Shown here: piece after piece, positions 20,228-28,505 of the stretch
Position numbering within the stretch: the stretch's first letter is position 1
How the letters are laid out: each line of letters begins with the position of its first letter
Assembly (NCBI RefSeq): GCF_001936575.1
Contig: NZ_MSMP01000008.1
Location: 141,244 to 205,243, forward strand
Reading direction: 5' to 3'
From: Tenacibaculum agarivorans
Lineage (GTDB): Bacteria; Bacteroidota; Bacteroidia; Flavobacteriales; Flavobacteriaceae
DNA: 64,000 nt
The notes under the pieces: generated by a model
Told to the model about the DNA's origin: nothing
The model's database searches: none
Seen by the model: only the letters and a program-made list of their open reading frames with translations
Program-made: the position numbers and the translations under genes

Positions 20228-21892
20228 TTAGTTATTTTTGTTTGCAAGTTCAAGTTCTTCTTTTACTATCTCTTCCAATTCCTTAATTTTTGGTGTAAGA
20301 TTTAGAATACTATTAATTTGAGGTTTAACTATATTAATTTCTTTACCATTATTGAGACATAATGAAACTTCCAAAATTTCAGTTTCCTGACCCAATCCAA
20401 AATGCAATAAAGCAGTTTGGTCAGAAGCTAATCCTTCACCCGTAACTAAGTATTCTGTTAAAACTTTATTTTTTGTTGTAACAGTTACAGATATTCCGTG
20501 ACTAGCATGGTTTTCTCCGATGTTCACTTTTAAATAATTATTATTTCCTCCTTTATTAATGTAGGCTAAGGAAGGAGTGTTGATATTGGTCCAAATAAAA
20601 TCCAAATATCCATCATTATTAAAATCACTAGTTAAAGCAGTAATTGCAAAATGAGGATTCACTAAATTGCTTTGAGTTTCAGTAGCTGAAAATGTATGAT
20701 CTTCTTTCTGAATTAATACTCTACTTGGTAGTCTAAATAATTTGTTTGGAGCTAAATCTACATAGTTTTCAGCAACAATTAAATCTTGTAATCCATCATT
20801 ATTTAAATCTGCAAAAACAGTTCCCCAAGAAAATTCATAATTGGCAATTTTAGCTTCCTCAGCTACATCAGTAAATTTAAAATCACCATCATTTCTAAAA
20901 AGAATCCATTTTTCATTAAACTTGGAAGCGTCTTTAATATCACCTTTAGCTACAAATCGTGGTAAGGTGCTACCGGTGTTGGAAAACATAAAATCGACAT
21001 TGCCATCATTGTTGTAATCACCAACAGCAATTCCCATTGGGTAAGCAAACTTTTTAGTTAGCGGGTTTTCTTGTAAACTATAGGTTAAGTTACCGTTGTT
21101 TTTATAAGTTCTCACTTCGCCAGTATCATGAGCAACAACCAAATCTAACCAACTATCATTATCAATGTCTACAAAAACACCTTGAAAAGTATTATGTACA
21201 TAATCTAACCCCGCTTTCTTAGTGATACTAACGAAATTCTCATTTCCAGTATTTAACAACAATTCACTTGTTGAACCATAATTATAATCTTCAAAAATAG
21301 TTTGCCCTTCCATTAACTCCTTTTTAATGTAAGTGGCCAAGAAAATATCCAAATCGCCATCCTTATCAATATCCCCAACAGTGATACCTGCAGGAGTTGA
21401 TTTTTCATTCATAGGAGTATTGATTTTTTTAGGTGTAAGCGTTCCATTAGAATTATAATAAATTGTTAATCCATCTTCTCTGCTTATAATTAAATCTGTA
21501 AATCCGTTATTATCAAAGTCAGCAGAAACAACTCCAATTGTGGTAGCGTTAAGCTCTTTCTTTGGAAGACTAACTTGATCTGAAATCTTTACAAAAGCAT
21601 TGTTCTTAAAGGCATAAATAGCATCATCTTGCCCCATACCACCGCCAAAAAATACTTCGTCAATATTATCGTTATCAATATCGATTAAAGCAGATGGGGC
21701 AATAGGTAGTGATTTTTCATTGTTATACTGATGTTGGAAATCTAACGGTATTTTTTCAAATACAGGGATTTTTTCGTCTGCTATTGAGTTGTCATATTTA
21801 TCAGCATTAGCGTCTCGCCAAAAGAACCCTAAAATAAAAACTACTCCTACAATTAGGACAAGGGCAATAAGTTTAAGTACTTTTTTTAACAT
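20228..21892 (-). CDS. FG-GAP/VCBS repeat protein with ASPIC/UnbV C-terminus (CRTAC1-like)
   Basis: A 554-residue protein anchored by an N-terminal membrane segment (residues 5-26). Several FG-GAP/VCBS repeats follow, each with the calcium-binding D-x-D/N-x-D-G pattern (DIDNDNIDEVF, DFDNNGFTDLI, DIDKDGDLDIF, DYNNDGNVDFM, DLNNDGLQDLI, DFNNDGYLDFI), predicting a beta-propeller. Residues about 445-530 match the ASPIC/UnbV domain seen after such propellers in CRTAC1-type proteins. The bulk would lie in the periplasm. The family has no agreed biochemical role. It is 1 bp downstream of the membrane-protein gene at 21894-22550, forming a pair divergent from the desaturase operon. Confidence 0.82.
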   Translation of the reverse strand: MLKKVLKLIALVLIVGVVFILGFFWRDANADKYDNSIADEKIPVFEKIPLDFQHQYNNEKSLPIAPSALIDIDNDNIDEVFFGGGMGQDDAIYAFKNNAFVKISDQVSLPKKELNATTIGVVSADFDNNGFTDLIISREDGLTIYYNSNGTLTPKKINTPMNEKSTPAGITVGDIDKDGDLDIFLATYIKKELMEGQTIFEDYNYGSTSELLLNTGNENFVSITKKAGLDYVHNTFQGVFVDIDNDSWLDLVVAHDTGEVRTYKNNGNLTYSLQENPLTKKFAYPMGIAVGDYNNDGNVDFMFSNTGSTLPRFVAKGDIKDASKFNEKWILFRNDGDFKFTDVAEEAKIANYEFSWGTVFADLNNDGLQDLIVAENYVDLAPNKLFRLPSRVLIQKEDHTFSATETQSNLVNPHFAITALTSDFNNDGYLDFIWTNINTPSLAYINKGGNNNYLKVNIGENHASHGISVTVTTKNKVLTEYLVTGEGLASDQTALLHFGLGQETEILEVSLCLNNGKEINIVKPQINSILNLTPKIKELEEIVKEELELANKNN

Positions 21893-21893
21893 G

Positions 21894-22550
21894 TTATTTT
21901 GATTTTATGTAAAGATGTAATTGATATAATGATATAAAGAATAAAATGAAATGAGTAACATTCATCAAAATAGGTAGCATATGTTTTCCTATGCTAGGGA
22001 TTAATTTGCCGATGATTACTAGTGTAATGAGTATGGTAATAGGATTAAAAATAGCCATCCATTTCTTGTAAAATGTGTTTCCTTTTACAATAGCTGTAAC
22101 AAAGAATACAGATAGTAAAGCTATAATAATACGTAAGACTTTTACTAAAATTTCCATGTGATCAGTATAATGTGCTAACAAATTTTGATAATTCTCATTC
22201 GATAAAGAATCTTTTAACAGTACAATGTTGCCTATAGATGCCCTAGAACCAATCCAAACTCCACCTACAGCAAAGGCAATAAATCCTACTGCTAAAACAA
22301 TTTTTGAAAGTATTGGATTTCCACTTTTCAACATTCTATATATATGCAAGTAACCACCAAAGTAAAAAGGTAATCCAATAATGGCTAAAAAATGCCCATA
22401 AGTTAAGTTTGAAGTGTTTACAAAAGAGAAAAATTCATAATGATCTGCATGATTTAGAATATTAGGAGAATAATGAAGGTAGTATTCACCCAATCCTACT
22501 AAAACAGACGCAATAAGACCTAAGTAGCCTAATAGTTTGGTTAATTTCAT
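21894..22550 (-). CDS. Multi-pass membrane protein of unknown function (DUF6796-like)
   Basis: A 218-residue integral membrane protein with about six hydrophobic helices. The first loop carries HADHYEFFSFV and TYGHFLAIIGLPFYFGG, and a later one GGVWIGSRASIG. The arrangement resembles small DUF998/DUF6796-type membrane proteins, but that family call is tentative. It is first in a two-gene unit with the FG-GAP protein (1-bp gap) and divergent from the desaturase operon, sharing the 104-bp intergenic region that carries the palindromic operator. Co-regulation with the oxidoreductases is possible. Confidence 0.6.
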   Translation of the reverse strand: MKLTKLLGYLGLIASVLVGLGEYYLHYSPNILNHADHYEFFSFVNTSNLTYGHFLAIIGLPFYFGGYLHIYRMLKSGNPILSKIVLAVGFIAFAVGGVWIGSRASIGNIVLLKDSLSNENYQNLLAHYTDHMEILVKVLRIIIALLSVFFVTAIVKGNTFYKKWMAIFNPITILITLVIIGKLIPSIGKHMLPILMNVTHFILFFISLYQLHLYIKSK

Positions 22551-22605
22551 GATTTAATGTTAATTACTTAGCATTGGTCGTTAGTAATTATGTGAGCTTA
22601 CATAA

Positions 22606-22637
22606 TTTGATTTTATAAAAAAATCGAACTATATTTG
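22606..22637 (+). promoter_or_regulatory. Bacteroidetes-type promoter of the desaturase operon
   Basis: TTTG at 22606-22609 and TATATTTG at 22630-22637 are separated by 20 bp, an excellent match to the Bacteroidetes primary sigma consensus (TTTG, about 20 bp, TAnnTTTG). The ATG at 22655 is only 17 bp past the -7 element, so the transcript would have a very short leader. Confidence 0.7.
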
Positions 22638-22654
22638 AAAAAATAGTTCGATTT
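22621..22654. promoter_or_regulatory. Perfect 12-bp inverted repeat over the -7 box: probable TetR operator
   Basis: AAATCGAACTAT (22621-22632) and ATAGTTCGATTT (22643-22654) are exact inverted repeats around a 10-bp centre. The -7 element of the promoter overlaps the left arm and the centre, and the right arm ends directly at the ATG of the desaturase gene. A repressor bound here would block transcription. The operon's last gene encodes a TetR-family protein, which usually binds such palindromes next to its own operon. The assignment to that regulator is inference; a hairpin acting on the mRNA is the alternative. Confidence 0.65.
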
Positions 22655-24484
22655 ATGATTTCAAACTCAAAAACATCTATAGCATATCCTACAATTTTTC
22701 TTTTTTTAGTGTTACTGATCTCTTATGGGGTTTTGTATTATCTATTTGATTCTAGAGTTATAAATGAATTAATTACTATTTTAATCGGTGCTTTTTTAGC
22801 CTACAGTATGTTTACTGTAGTTCACGAATCTAGCCATGGTAATATTTCAAGAGGTAATTCAAGAATCAACAAAATTGAAAACTGGATTGGATGGATATCG
22901 GCAAGCTTTCTCTTCTTTCCTTTTAGTGCATTTAAAATTATTCATTTACAACATCATGCACATACCAATGATTCTGAAGAAGATCCAGATGGTTACGTAA
23001 GAGGTAAAAATTGGTTATCGGTTTTTCTACGATGTTTAACTTTAATAGGACATTATTATAAGGCTTCATTAGGAAGTGAGAGTAAGCAAAACGAAGCTAT
23101 GCGAAACACAAGAAATCAGACTTTAATTTTTATTATAACAATAATAATAGCTTTAATTGTAGTTATAAAATTAAACCTTCACTATAATTTTCTAATTGTG
23201 TTATTGCTGCCTGCTCTAGTAGCTGCACCCATTTTAGGCTTTACATTCGATTGGCTTCCGCATTATCCACATCATAATATGGATAAATATCATAACACTA
23301 GAATTGTAACCATGCCTGGATTAGAGTTTTTATCTTTTTTTCAAAGTTATCATTTAATCCATCACCTATATCCTAGAGTACCATTCTATTTATACAAGAA
23401 AAAGTATCAACTTATTGAACAAGAACTAAAACAAAAGCAATCACCAGTTGAAGGTTTTGGAAATGGTGAGCTGAATATACTCAAAAGTACAAACACCTAT
23501 GCGGATATTTTAGAAGGAAAAACTTGGAAATACTCATTAGAAGTTGATCAAGTAAGAAAACTAACACACGATGCAGTTGAAGTTCAATTTAAGAATGTTG
23601 GAGATATTCCTTTTCAATTTGAAGCAGGGCAATATGTGGTAATTTCTATGTTAGTTAATGGTGAAAAAGTGAGTAGATGTTATTCTATTTGTTCTAATCC
23701 AAATTCAGGAGTATTAAAAATAGGAGTAAAAAGAGTGGTTGGAGGAAAACTATCCAATCAAATAGTAGATTATGTATCAAAAGGAAAATATGTGAATGTT
23801 TCTGGACCTTTCGGGGCATTCAGATTTAAAGAAGAAAAAGACATCAATAATCATATTTTTATAGCAGGAGGAAGTGGTATAACACCAATTATTTCAATCA
23901 TTCAAAAAGTGCTAGAAGATGATGTGTCTAATGTGAGTTTACTGTATGGGTGTAAATCAGAAAAAGATGTAATGTTTCATAAAGAATTACTGGACCTTGA
24001 AAAACAGTATTCACATCAATTTTCATTAACAATTACGTATGATTTGTTAACCAAAGAGTACCAAGAAAAACTATTAAAAAACACAAATCAAACAAATTAT
24101 TACATATGTGGCCCAACACCTATGATGGAAGCCTCAAAAGAAGTACTTACCATTATAGGAGTAACCTCAAACAATATAATTATTGAAGAATTTGCATACG
24201 AAACAATTATACCATCAGGTAACATGTACCAAGTGGAAATTAATCACAAACATTTTTCCGTTTATGAATCAGAAACCATCTTAGAAGGAGCAAAAAGGAA
24301 TAATATTTCAATTCCATATGCATGTAGTATGGGACAATGTGGAACATGTAAAAGTGAATTGAAAGAAGGTAAAGTACATTGGAAAACAGAAGAGCAATCC
24401 GTTTTACTAACTAACGAAAAAAAGGAAGGTTTTATACTTACTTGTATGTGTAAACCTAAATCAGATATTAAACTAAAATCGTAA
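22655..24484 (+). CDS. Fatty acid desaturase fused to a ferredoxin-NAD(P)H reductase module
   Basis: A 609-residue fusion. Residues 1-270 are a membrane di-iron desaturase/hydroxylase with helical segments and histidine boxes HESSH (57-61), HLQHHAH (97-103), HYPHH (203-207) and HLIHH (233-237). Residues about 285-505 are a ferredoxin reductase: FAD motif CYSICS, GPFGAF, NAD(P) motif AGGSGITP and YICGPTPMM. Residues about 520-609 are a plant-type [2Fe-2S] ferredoxin with C557, C562, C565 and C597. The protein would thus carry electrons from NAD(P)H to its own di-iron site and desaturate or hydroxylate a lipid or other hydrophobic substrate. Substrate unknown. It leads an operon with GMC and OYE-type oxidoreductases and a TetR regulator, 3 bp before the next gene. 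The start directly abuts the operator. Confidence 0.88.
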   Translation: MISNSKTSIAYPTIFLFLVLLISYGVLYYLFDSRVINELITILIGAFLAYSMFTVVHESSHGNISRGNSRINKIENWIGWISASFLFFPFSAFKIIHLQHHAHTNDSEEDPDGYVRGKNWLSVFLRCLTLIGHYYKASLGSESKQNEAMRNTRNQTLIFIITIIIALIVVIKLNLHYNFLIVLLLPALVAAPILGFTFDWLPHYPHHNMDKYHNTRIVTMPGLEFLSFFQSYHLIHHLYPRVPFYLYKKKYQLIEQELKQKQSPVEGFGNGELNILKSTNTYADILEGKTWKYSLEVDQVRKLTHDAVEVQFKNVGDIPFQFEAGQYVVISMLVNGEKVSRCYSICSNPNSGVLKIGVKRVVGGKLSNQIVDYVSKGKYVNVSGPFGAFRFKEEKDINNHIFIAGGSGITPIISIIQKVLEDDVSNVSLLYGCKSEKDVMFHKELLDLEKQYSHQFSLTITYDLLTKEYQEKLLKNTNQTNYYICGPTPMMEASKEVLTIIGVTSNNIIIEEFAYETIIPSGNMYQVEINHKHFSVYESETILEGAKRNNISIPYACSMGQCGTCKSELKEGKVHWKTEEQSVLLTNEKKEGFILTCMCKPKSDIKLKS

Positions 24485-24487
24485 AAT

Positions 24488-26083
24488 ATGACGACGAAAG
24501 ATACATACGATTATGTAATTATTGGTAGCGGCTTTGGAGGCTCAGTAAGTGCATTACGATTGGCTGAAAAAGGATATACCGTATTGGTAATTGAAAAAGG
24601 AAAATGGTTTACACCCAAAGACTTTCCTAAAACAAATTGGAACTTAAAGAAATGGCTTTGGGAACCTCGATTACGATTATTCGGGTTTTTTAAAATGACC
24701 TATTTAAACCATGTAAGTATACTCTCAGGAGTTGGAGTTGGAGGAGGATCATTAACGTATGCCAATACGCTACCCATACCCAAAAAAGAATTCTTCACTT
24801 CTGGAAGTTGGAATGGTTTGCAAAATTGGGAAGAAGAGTTAGCACCACATTATAAAGAAGCCTACCGAATGTTAGGTGCTGAAGAAAATCCATATTTTGG
24901 TCCAGCGGATCATTTAATACAAGACCTATCTAAAACGTTAGAAAGAGAAGAACACTTTTCTACCACTAAAGTAGCCGTACATTTTGGAAAACCTGGAGAA
25001 AAAGTAAAAGATCCATATTTTAATGGAGAAGGTCCAGACAGAGCAGCTTGTAATTATTGTGGAGCTTGTATGACTGGTTGCAGATTCAATGCAAAAAATA
25101 CATTAGATAAAAATTACCTGTATTTTGCACAAAAGTTAGGAGTTGATATTGTAGCAGAACATGAAGTAATTGATGTTATACCAATAGATAATGAAAAAGG
25201 AAGCTCAGGATATACGATTTCATTCAAAAAAAGTACATCTAAGTTTGCTAAAGCTAAAGCAGTAATAGCTAAAGGAGTTGTTTTTTCAGGAGGTGTTTTA
25301 GGTACCGTACCTTTATTGTTACAATTGAAGCAAAAAAAATCATTGCCAAATTTATCGGATATGGTAGGTGGTAATATTAGAACAAACAATGAATCGTTGT
25401 TGTTAATAACATCAACAGAAAAAAAATCAAAAGACTATTCTAAAGGAATAGCTATTGGTTCAATTTTGCATATCGATAAGAATAGTCATTTAGAGCCTGT
25501 ACGTTATGGAAAAGGTTCTGGTTTTTTTAGAACACTAACCATACCATCTGTACAGCATAAATATGCCATAGTTCGAATTTTAGGTGTTTTTGGAGTACTC
25601 TTTAAATATCCTATTCAACTGTTTAAAACCATATTCACCAAGGCATACAGTAAGCGAACTACGGTATTGCTTTTTATGCAAACCTTAGATAGTACTTTAC
25701 GGTTAAAACTTGGAAAAGTTACCCAGTTAAAAACTGAAAAAGAATCTAAAGAAGCGCCGAGTGGTTTTATACCTGAAGCATCTAAATTAGCGAAAATACT
25801 GGGGCGAAAAGTAAAAGCAATTCCTTTCTCTAATTTTGCTGATGTATTATTGGGTACACCAACAACAGCGCATATTCTTGGAGGTGCTGTAATGGGTGAA
25901 ACATCCAAAGAAGGAGTAATCAATAAAGATAATAAAGTATTCGGGTATGAGAATATGTATGTTTGTGATGGGGCTATGATTTCTGCCAATCCAGGAGTAA
26001 ATCCTTCGTTGTCAATTACCGCAATTTCTGAACTTGCCATGTCTAAGATTCCTAGTAAGACTGAAATACAACCAACAAAATAA
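24488..26083 (+). CDS. GMC-family oxidoreductase, cholesterol-oxidase-like, with a CxxCxxCxxxC motif
   Basis: A 531-residue FAD enzyme. The Rossmann motif GSGFGGSVSALRLAEKG is at about residues 13-29 and GVGVGGGSLTYAN near 81; the C-terminus has HILGGAVMG and NPGVNPSLSITA, as in GMC oxidoreductases of the cholesterol oxidase branch. These oxidise alcohols, often sterols, using FAD. Cys188, 191, 194 and 198 (CNYCGACMTGC) have [4Fe-4S]-ligand spacing, suggesting electron transfer to another carrier rather than to oxygen. It lies 3 bp after the desaturase fusion and 6 bp before the OYE gene. An alcohol made by the upstream di-iron enzyme would be a logical substrate, but this is inference. Confidence 0.85.
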   Translation: MTTKDTYDYVIIGSGFGGSVSALRLAEKGYTVLVIEKGKWFTPKDFPKTNWNLKKWLWEPRLRLFGFFKMTYLNHVSILSGVGVGGGSLTYANTLPIPKKEFFTSGSWNGLQNWEEELAPHYKEAYRMLGAEENPYFGPADHLIQDLSKTLEREEHFSTTKVAVHFGKPGEKVKDPYFNGEGPDRAACNYCGACMTGCRFNAKNTLDKNYLYFAQKLGVDIVAEHEVIDVIPIDNEKGSSGYTISFKKSTSKFAKAKAVIAKGVVFSGGVLGTVPLLLQLKQKKSLPNLSDMVGGNIRTNNESLLLITSTEKKSKDYSKGIAIGSILHIDKNSHLEPVRYGKGSGFFRTLTIPSVQHKYAIVRILGVFGVLFKYPIQLFKTIFTKAYSKRTTVLLFMQTLDSTLRLKLGKVTQLKTEKESKEAPSGFIPEASKLAKILGRKVKAIPFSNFADVLLGTPTTAHILGGAVMGETSKEGVINKDNKVFGYENMYVCDGAMISANPGVNPSLSITAISELAMSKIPSKTEIQPTK

Positions 26084-26089
26084 CTAGCC

Positions 26090-27298
26090 TTGAAAACAAA
26101 ACCAATTTTAGAAGAATTTACACTGCCGTGTGGAGTGATTATTAAAAATAGAATTGCTAAAGCTGCAATGACAGAGCGTTTAGCAAACAAAAAACAACAA
26201 GCAACTAAAGCAATTGTTGATTTGTATAAACATTGGTCTTCAAACGGAGCAGGACTATTGATTTCTGGAAATATTATGGTCGATGGTCGCTATAAGGAAG
26301 CCTCTGCAAATATTGTTTTAGAAGATGAATCAGGAATCGAATCGTTGAGAGAAGTTGCAAAAGTAGCTACTCAAAATAATACACAATTTTGGGCGCAAAT
26401 TAATCATGCAGGTAGGCAAGCATCTATTTTTTCTACATTCAAACCTATAGCACCGTCTGCTATTCAACTTAAAAAGTTAATGTTGTTTGCAAAGCCAAAG
26501 GCTATGACTGTTGCCGAGATTAAAGATGTAGAAAATCGTTTTGTAACTACAGCTATTTTAGCAAAAAAAGCAGGATGTACAGGGGTTCAAATACATGCTG
26601 CTCATGGATATTTATTAAGTCAATTTTTATCTCCAAAAACAAACAAAAGAGAAGATGATTATGGAGGCAGTATAGAAAATAGAGCACGATTACTTTTTGA
26701 TATTGTGAAACGAGTACGTGTAGAATTAGGGGATAATTTTCCAGTATCTGTTAAATTGAATAGTGCTGATTTTCAGCGAGGTGGTTTTAACGAAGAAGAT
26801 GCAATGTATGTAATTCAATATTTGGAAACGTTGCATATCGATTTATTGGAAATTTCTGGAGGAACGTACGAAAATATTGTCTTTTTAACTGAGCGTTATG
26901 AACGAGAGTCTACTCGGCAACGAGAAGCTTATTTTTTAGATTTTGCTAAAAAAATTAAAAAACAAACCACATTGCCAATTATGGTTACAGGAGGATTTCG
27001 ATCTCAGAAATTCTGTAACGAAGTATTAGCAAATAAAGAATTAGAAATGATAGGGTTTGCCCGTCCTTTTATTACAGATGAAAATTTTCCTAAAATATTT
27101 CTAGAAGATGAGAATTATAGAGTAGGAGATGCTACTTTTGATTTCAAAATTAAAAAGATGAAAGACTTTGCAGAAGCAGGTTTTTACGATTATCAAATTC
27201 ATCAATTAGCAAAAGGAAAAAGATTAAACCCAAAGTATAATCCATATCTTGCCGTGCTAAGATTAACTAAAAACGAATTGGTAAAAGGCTGGTTATAA
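26090..27298 (+). CDS. Old Yellow Enzyme family NADH:flavin oxidoreductase
   Basis: A 402-residue FMN-dependent TIM-barrel enzyme. Signatures are KAAMTERLA near the N-terminus, WAQINHAGRQ near 105, GVQIHAAHGYLLSQFLSP near 165 and DDYGGSIENRARL near 190. It lacks the iron-sulfur and second flavin domains of the long 2,4-dienoyl-CoA reductase type, fitting the short OYE form that reduces activated C=C bonds. The start is TTG at 26090, since no ATG precedes the conserved N-terminus. It is the third gene of the TetR-controlled oxidoreductase operon and would act on an enone or unsaturated intermediate; the compound itself is unknown. Confidence 0.85.
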   Translation: MKTKPILEEFTLPCGVIIKNRIAKAAMTERLANKKQQATKAIVDLYKHWSSNGAGLLISGNIMVDGRYKEASANIVLEDESGIESLREVAKVATQNNTQFWAQINHAGRQASIFSTFKPIAPSAIQLKKLMLFAKPKAMTVAEIKDVENRFVTTAILAKKAGCTGVQIHAAHGYLLSQFLSPKTNKREDDYGGSIENRARLLFDIVKRVRVELGDNFPVSVKLNSADFQRGGFNEEDAMYVIQYLETLHIDLLEISGGTYENIVFLTERYERESTRQREAYFLDFAKKIKKQTTLPIMVTGGFRSQKFCNEVLANKELEMIGFARPFITDENFPKIFLEDENYRVGDATFDFKIKKMKDFAEAGFYDYQIHQLAKGKRLNPKYNPYLAVLRLTKNELVKGWL

Positions 27299-27301
27299 CT
27301 C

Positions 27302-27901
27302 ATGGGAAGAAAAGCATTAGATAGAGAACGAAAACAATTATCTAAAAAGGCAGAAGCTTGGGTAAAAGAATTATTCTATAAAGTACAATATGAAAAGCTA
27401 GATGCACTAACTTTAGATGATTTGGCGGCACTTATTCAAAAAAGTAAAAGTACAATTTATACCTATTTCAAAACTAAAGAGGAATTGTACGCTACAATGG
27501 TAGGTATGGTGTTAAAAGATTTGGAAGAAGTGGTTTTTGAAGAATTACCTGCTGATGCTGATTTAGTTCTATTATACGAATCTATTCTATTAAAAATTAG
27601 TGATAGTGTAGAAGGCATATCCATTTATTTTTTAGAAGAAATTCAAACCAATTTCCCTCAAATTTGGAATCAAATTAGAAAAACTACAAATCAGATTTTA
27701 AGCACATTTTCAATGATTTACACAAAAGGAATGCAGACAGGTGTTTTTGCTAAATTTAATGTTACTTTATTATTGGCTATGGATAATACATTTATCATGA
27801 ATATCATGACTGATCATAGACATTTTAAAGAAGAGAATTTAAGTCTAAAAGATATTGTACATCAGTATTTAAAACTCAGAATTAATGCGTTAACAACATA
27901 A
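27302..27901 (+). CDS. TetR-family transcriptional regulator
   Basis: A 199-residue regulator. The helix-turn-helix lies at about residues 38-62, ending in the typical KSKSTIYTYFKTKEELY; the remaining helical part is a ligand-binding domain without recognisable specificity. It is 3 bp after the OYE gene and last in the operon, so it probably controls its own operon through the inverted repeat at 22621-22654. A likely inducer is the hydrophobic substrate of the oxidoreductases (inference). A strong hairpin begins at the last base of its stop codon. Confidence 0.88.
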   Translation: MGRKALDRERKQLSKKAEAWVKELFYKVQYEKLDALTLDDLAALIQKSKSTIYTYFKTKEELYATMVGMVLKDLEEVVFEELPADADLVLLYESILLKISDSVEGISIYFLEEIQTNFPQIWNQIRKTTNQILSTFSMIYTKGMQTGVFAKFNVTLLLAMDNTFIMNIMTDHRHFKEENLSLKDIVHQYLKLRINALTT

Positions 27902-27934
27902 AAAAAGGTTCAAACATTGTTTGAACCTTTTTTT
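27901..27934. terminator. Bidirectional terminator hairpin
   Basis: Fifteen-base perfect arms, 27901-27915 and 27919-27933, with a 3-base loop, A-rich on the left and T-rich on the right. It ends both the oxidoreductase operon and the convergent SPOR gene. Confidence 0.9.
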
Positions 27935-27952
27935 ATGTATCATTAAAATTTT

Positions 27953-28312
27953 CTAATAAGGAATAACAATCGCTCCAGAAAATTTCTCTTTTATTTTATT
28001 TAAAGCTCTATCAGCTTCTAACTTGGTGTAATATCGCCCAACTTTTACTTTCCAGTCTGGAGCTTCGTAAGTCAACTCAGTACGCTCACCTGGAAATTTT
28101 ATGTTAAAATTATAACGGATATTTCTAGCTCTTTTTTCAGCACCGTTGTACAATTGAATTCTATAGCCGCTACCATTCTTACTATTGTATTTTCTTTTCT
28201 TAGCTAACAATGAATTAATACTTTCATTATTAGTGTACTTAGATTGTGAGTTTAATTGCAAAAAACCTACAAAAACGAATACTATAAATGCTAAAGTTTT
28301 ACTACTGTTCAT
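27953..28312 (-). CDS. Exported SPOR-domain protein
   Basis: A 119-residue protein with a signal peptide (residues 1-22, ending LQLNSQS) and a SPOR domain over residues 48-119, recognised by GYRIQLYNGAEKRARN and the closing WKVKVGRYYTKLEADRAL-type strand and helix. SPOR domains bind denuded peptidoglycan glycan strands, often at the septum. This short version has no other domain, as is common for small Bacteroidetes SPOR proteins. It is a single-gene unit, convergent with the TetR gene and divergent from the respiratory operon. Confidence 0.85.
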   Translation of the reverse strand: MNSSKTLAFIVFVFVGFLQLNSQSKYTNNESINSLLAKKRKYNSKNGSGYRIQLYNGAEKRARNIRYNFNIKFPGERTELTYEAPDWKVKVGRYYTKLEADRALNKIKEKFSGAIVIPY

Positions 28313-28416
28313 TATTTAATAATTATGTCAACAAAAGTAACGACTTGTTATCGAATAGATTGCTAAAATAAGTTATTTAGAATTGATATAAATTACAAAT
28401 TAGGAATCTCTTAACA

Positions 28417-28447
28417 TTTCACAATTTCCAAAGAAGTAGTAATTTTG
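28417..28447 (+). promoter_or_regulatory. Probable promoter of the act-cox operon
   Basis: TAATTTTG at 28440-28447 matches the TAnnTTTG -7 element. TTTC at 28417-28420, 19 bp upstream, is one base off the TTTG -33 element. The leader to the first start codon would be about 55-80 nt. Confidence 0.45.
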
Positions 28448-28505
28448 TCCGAGTTTAAACAGACGATATTTTAAGTATCGAAAGTGTAAACGTTGTACAA
28501 ATTAG

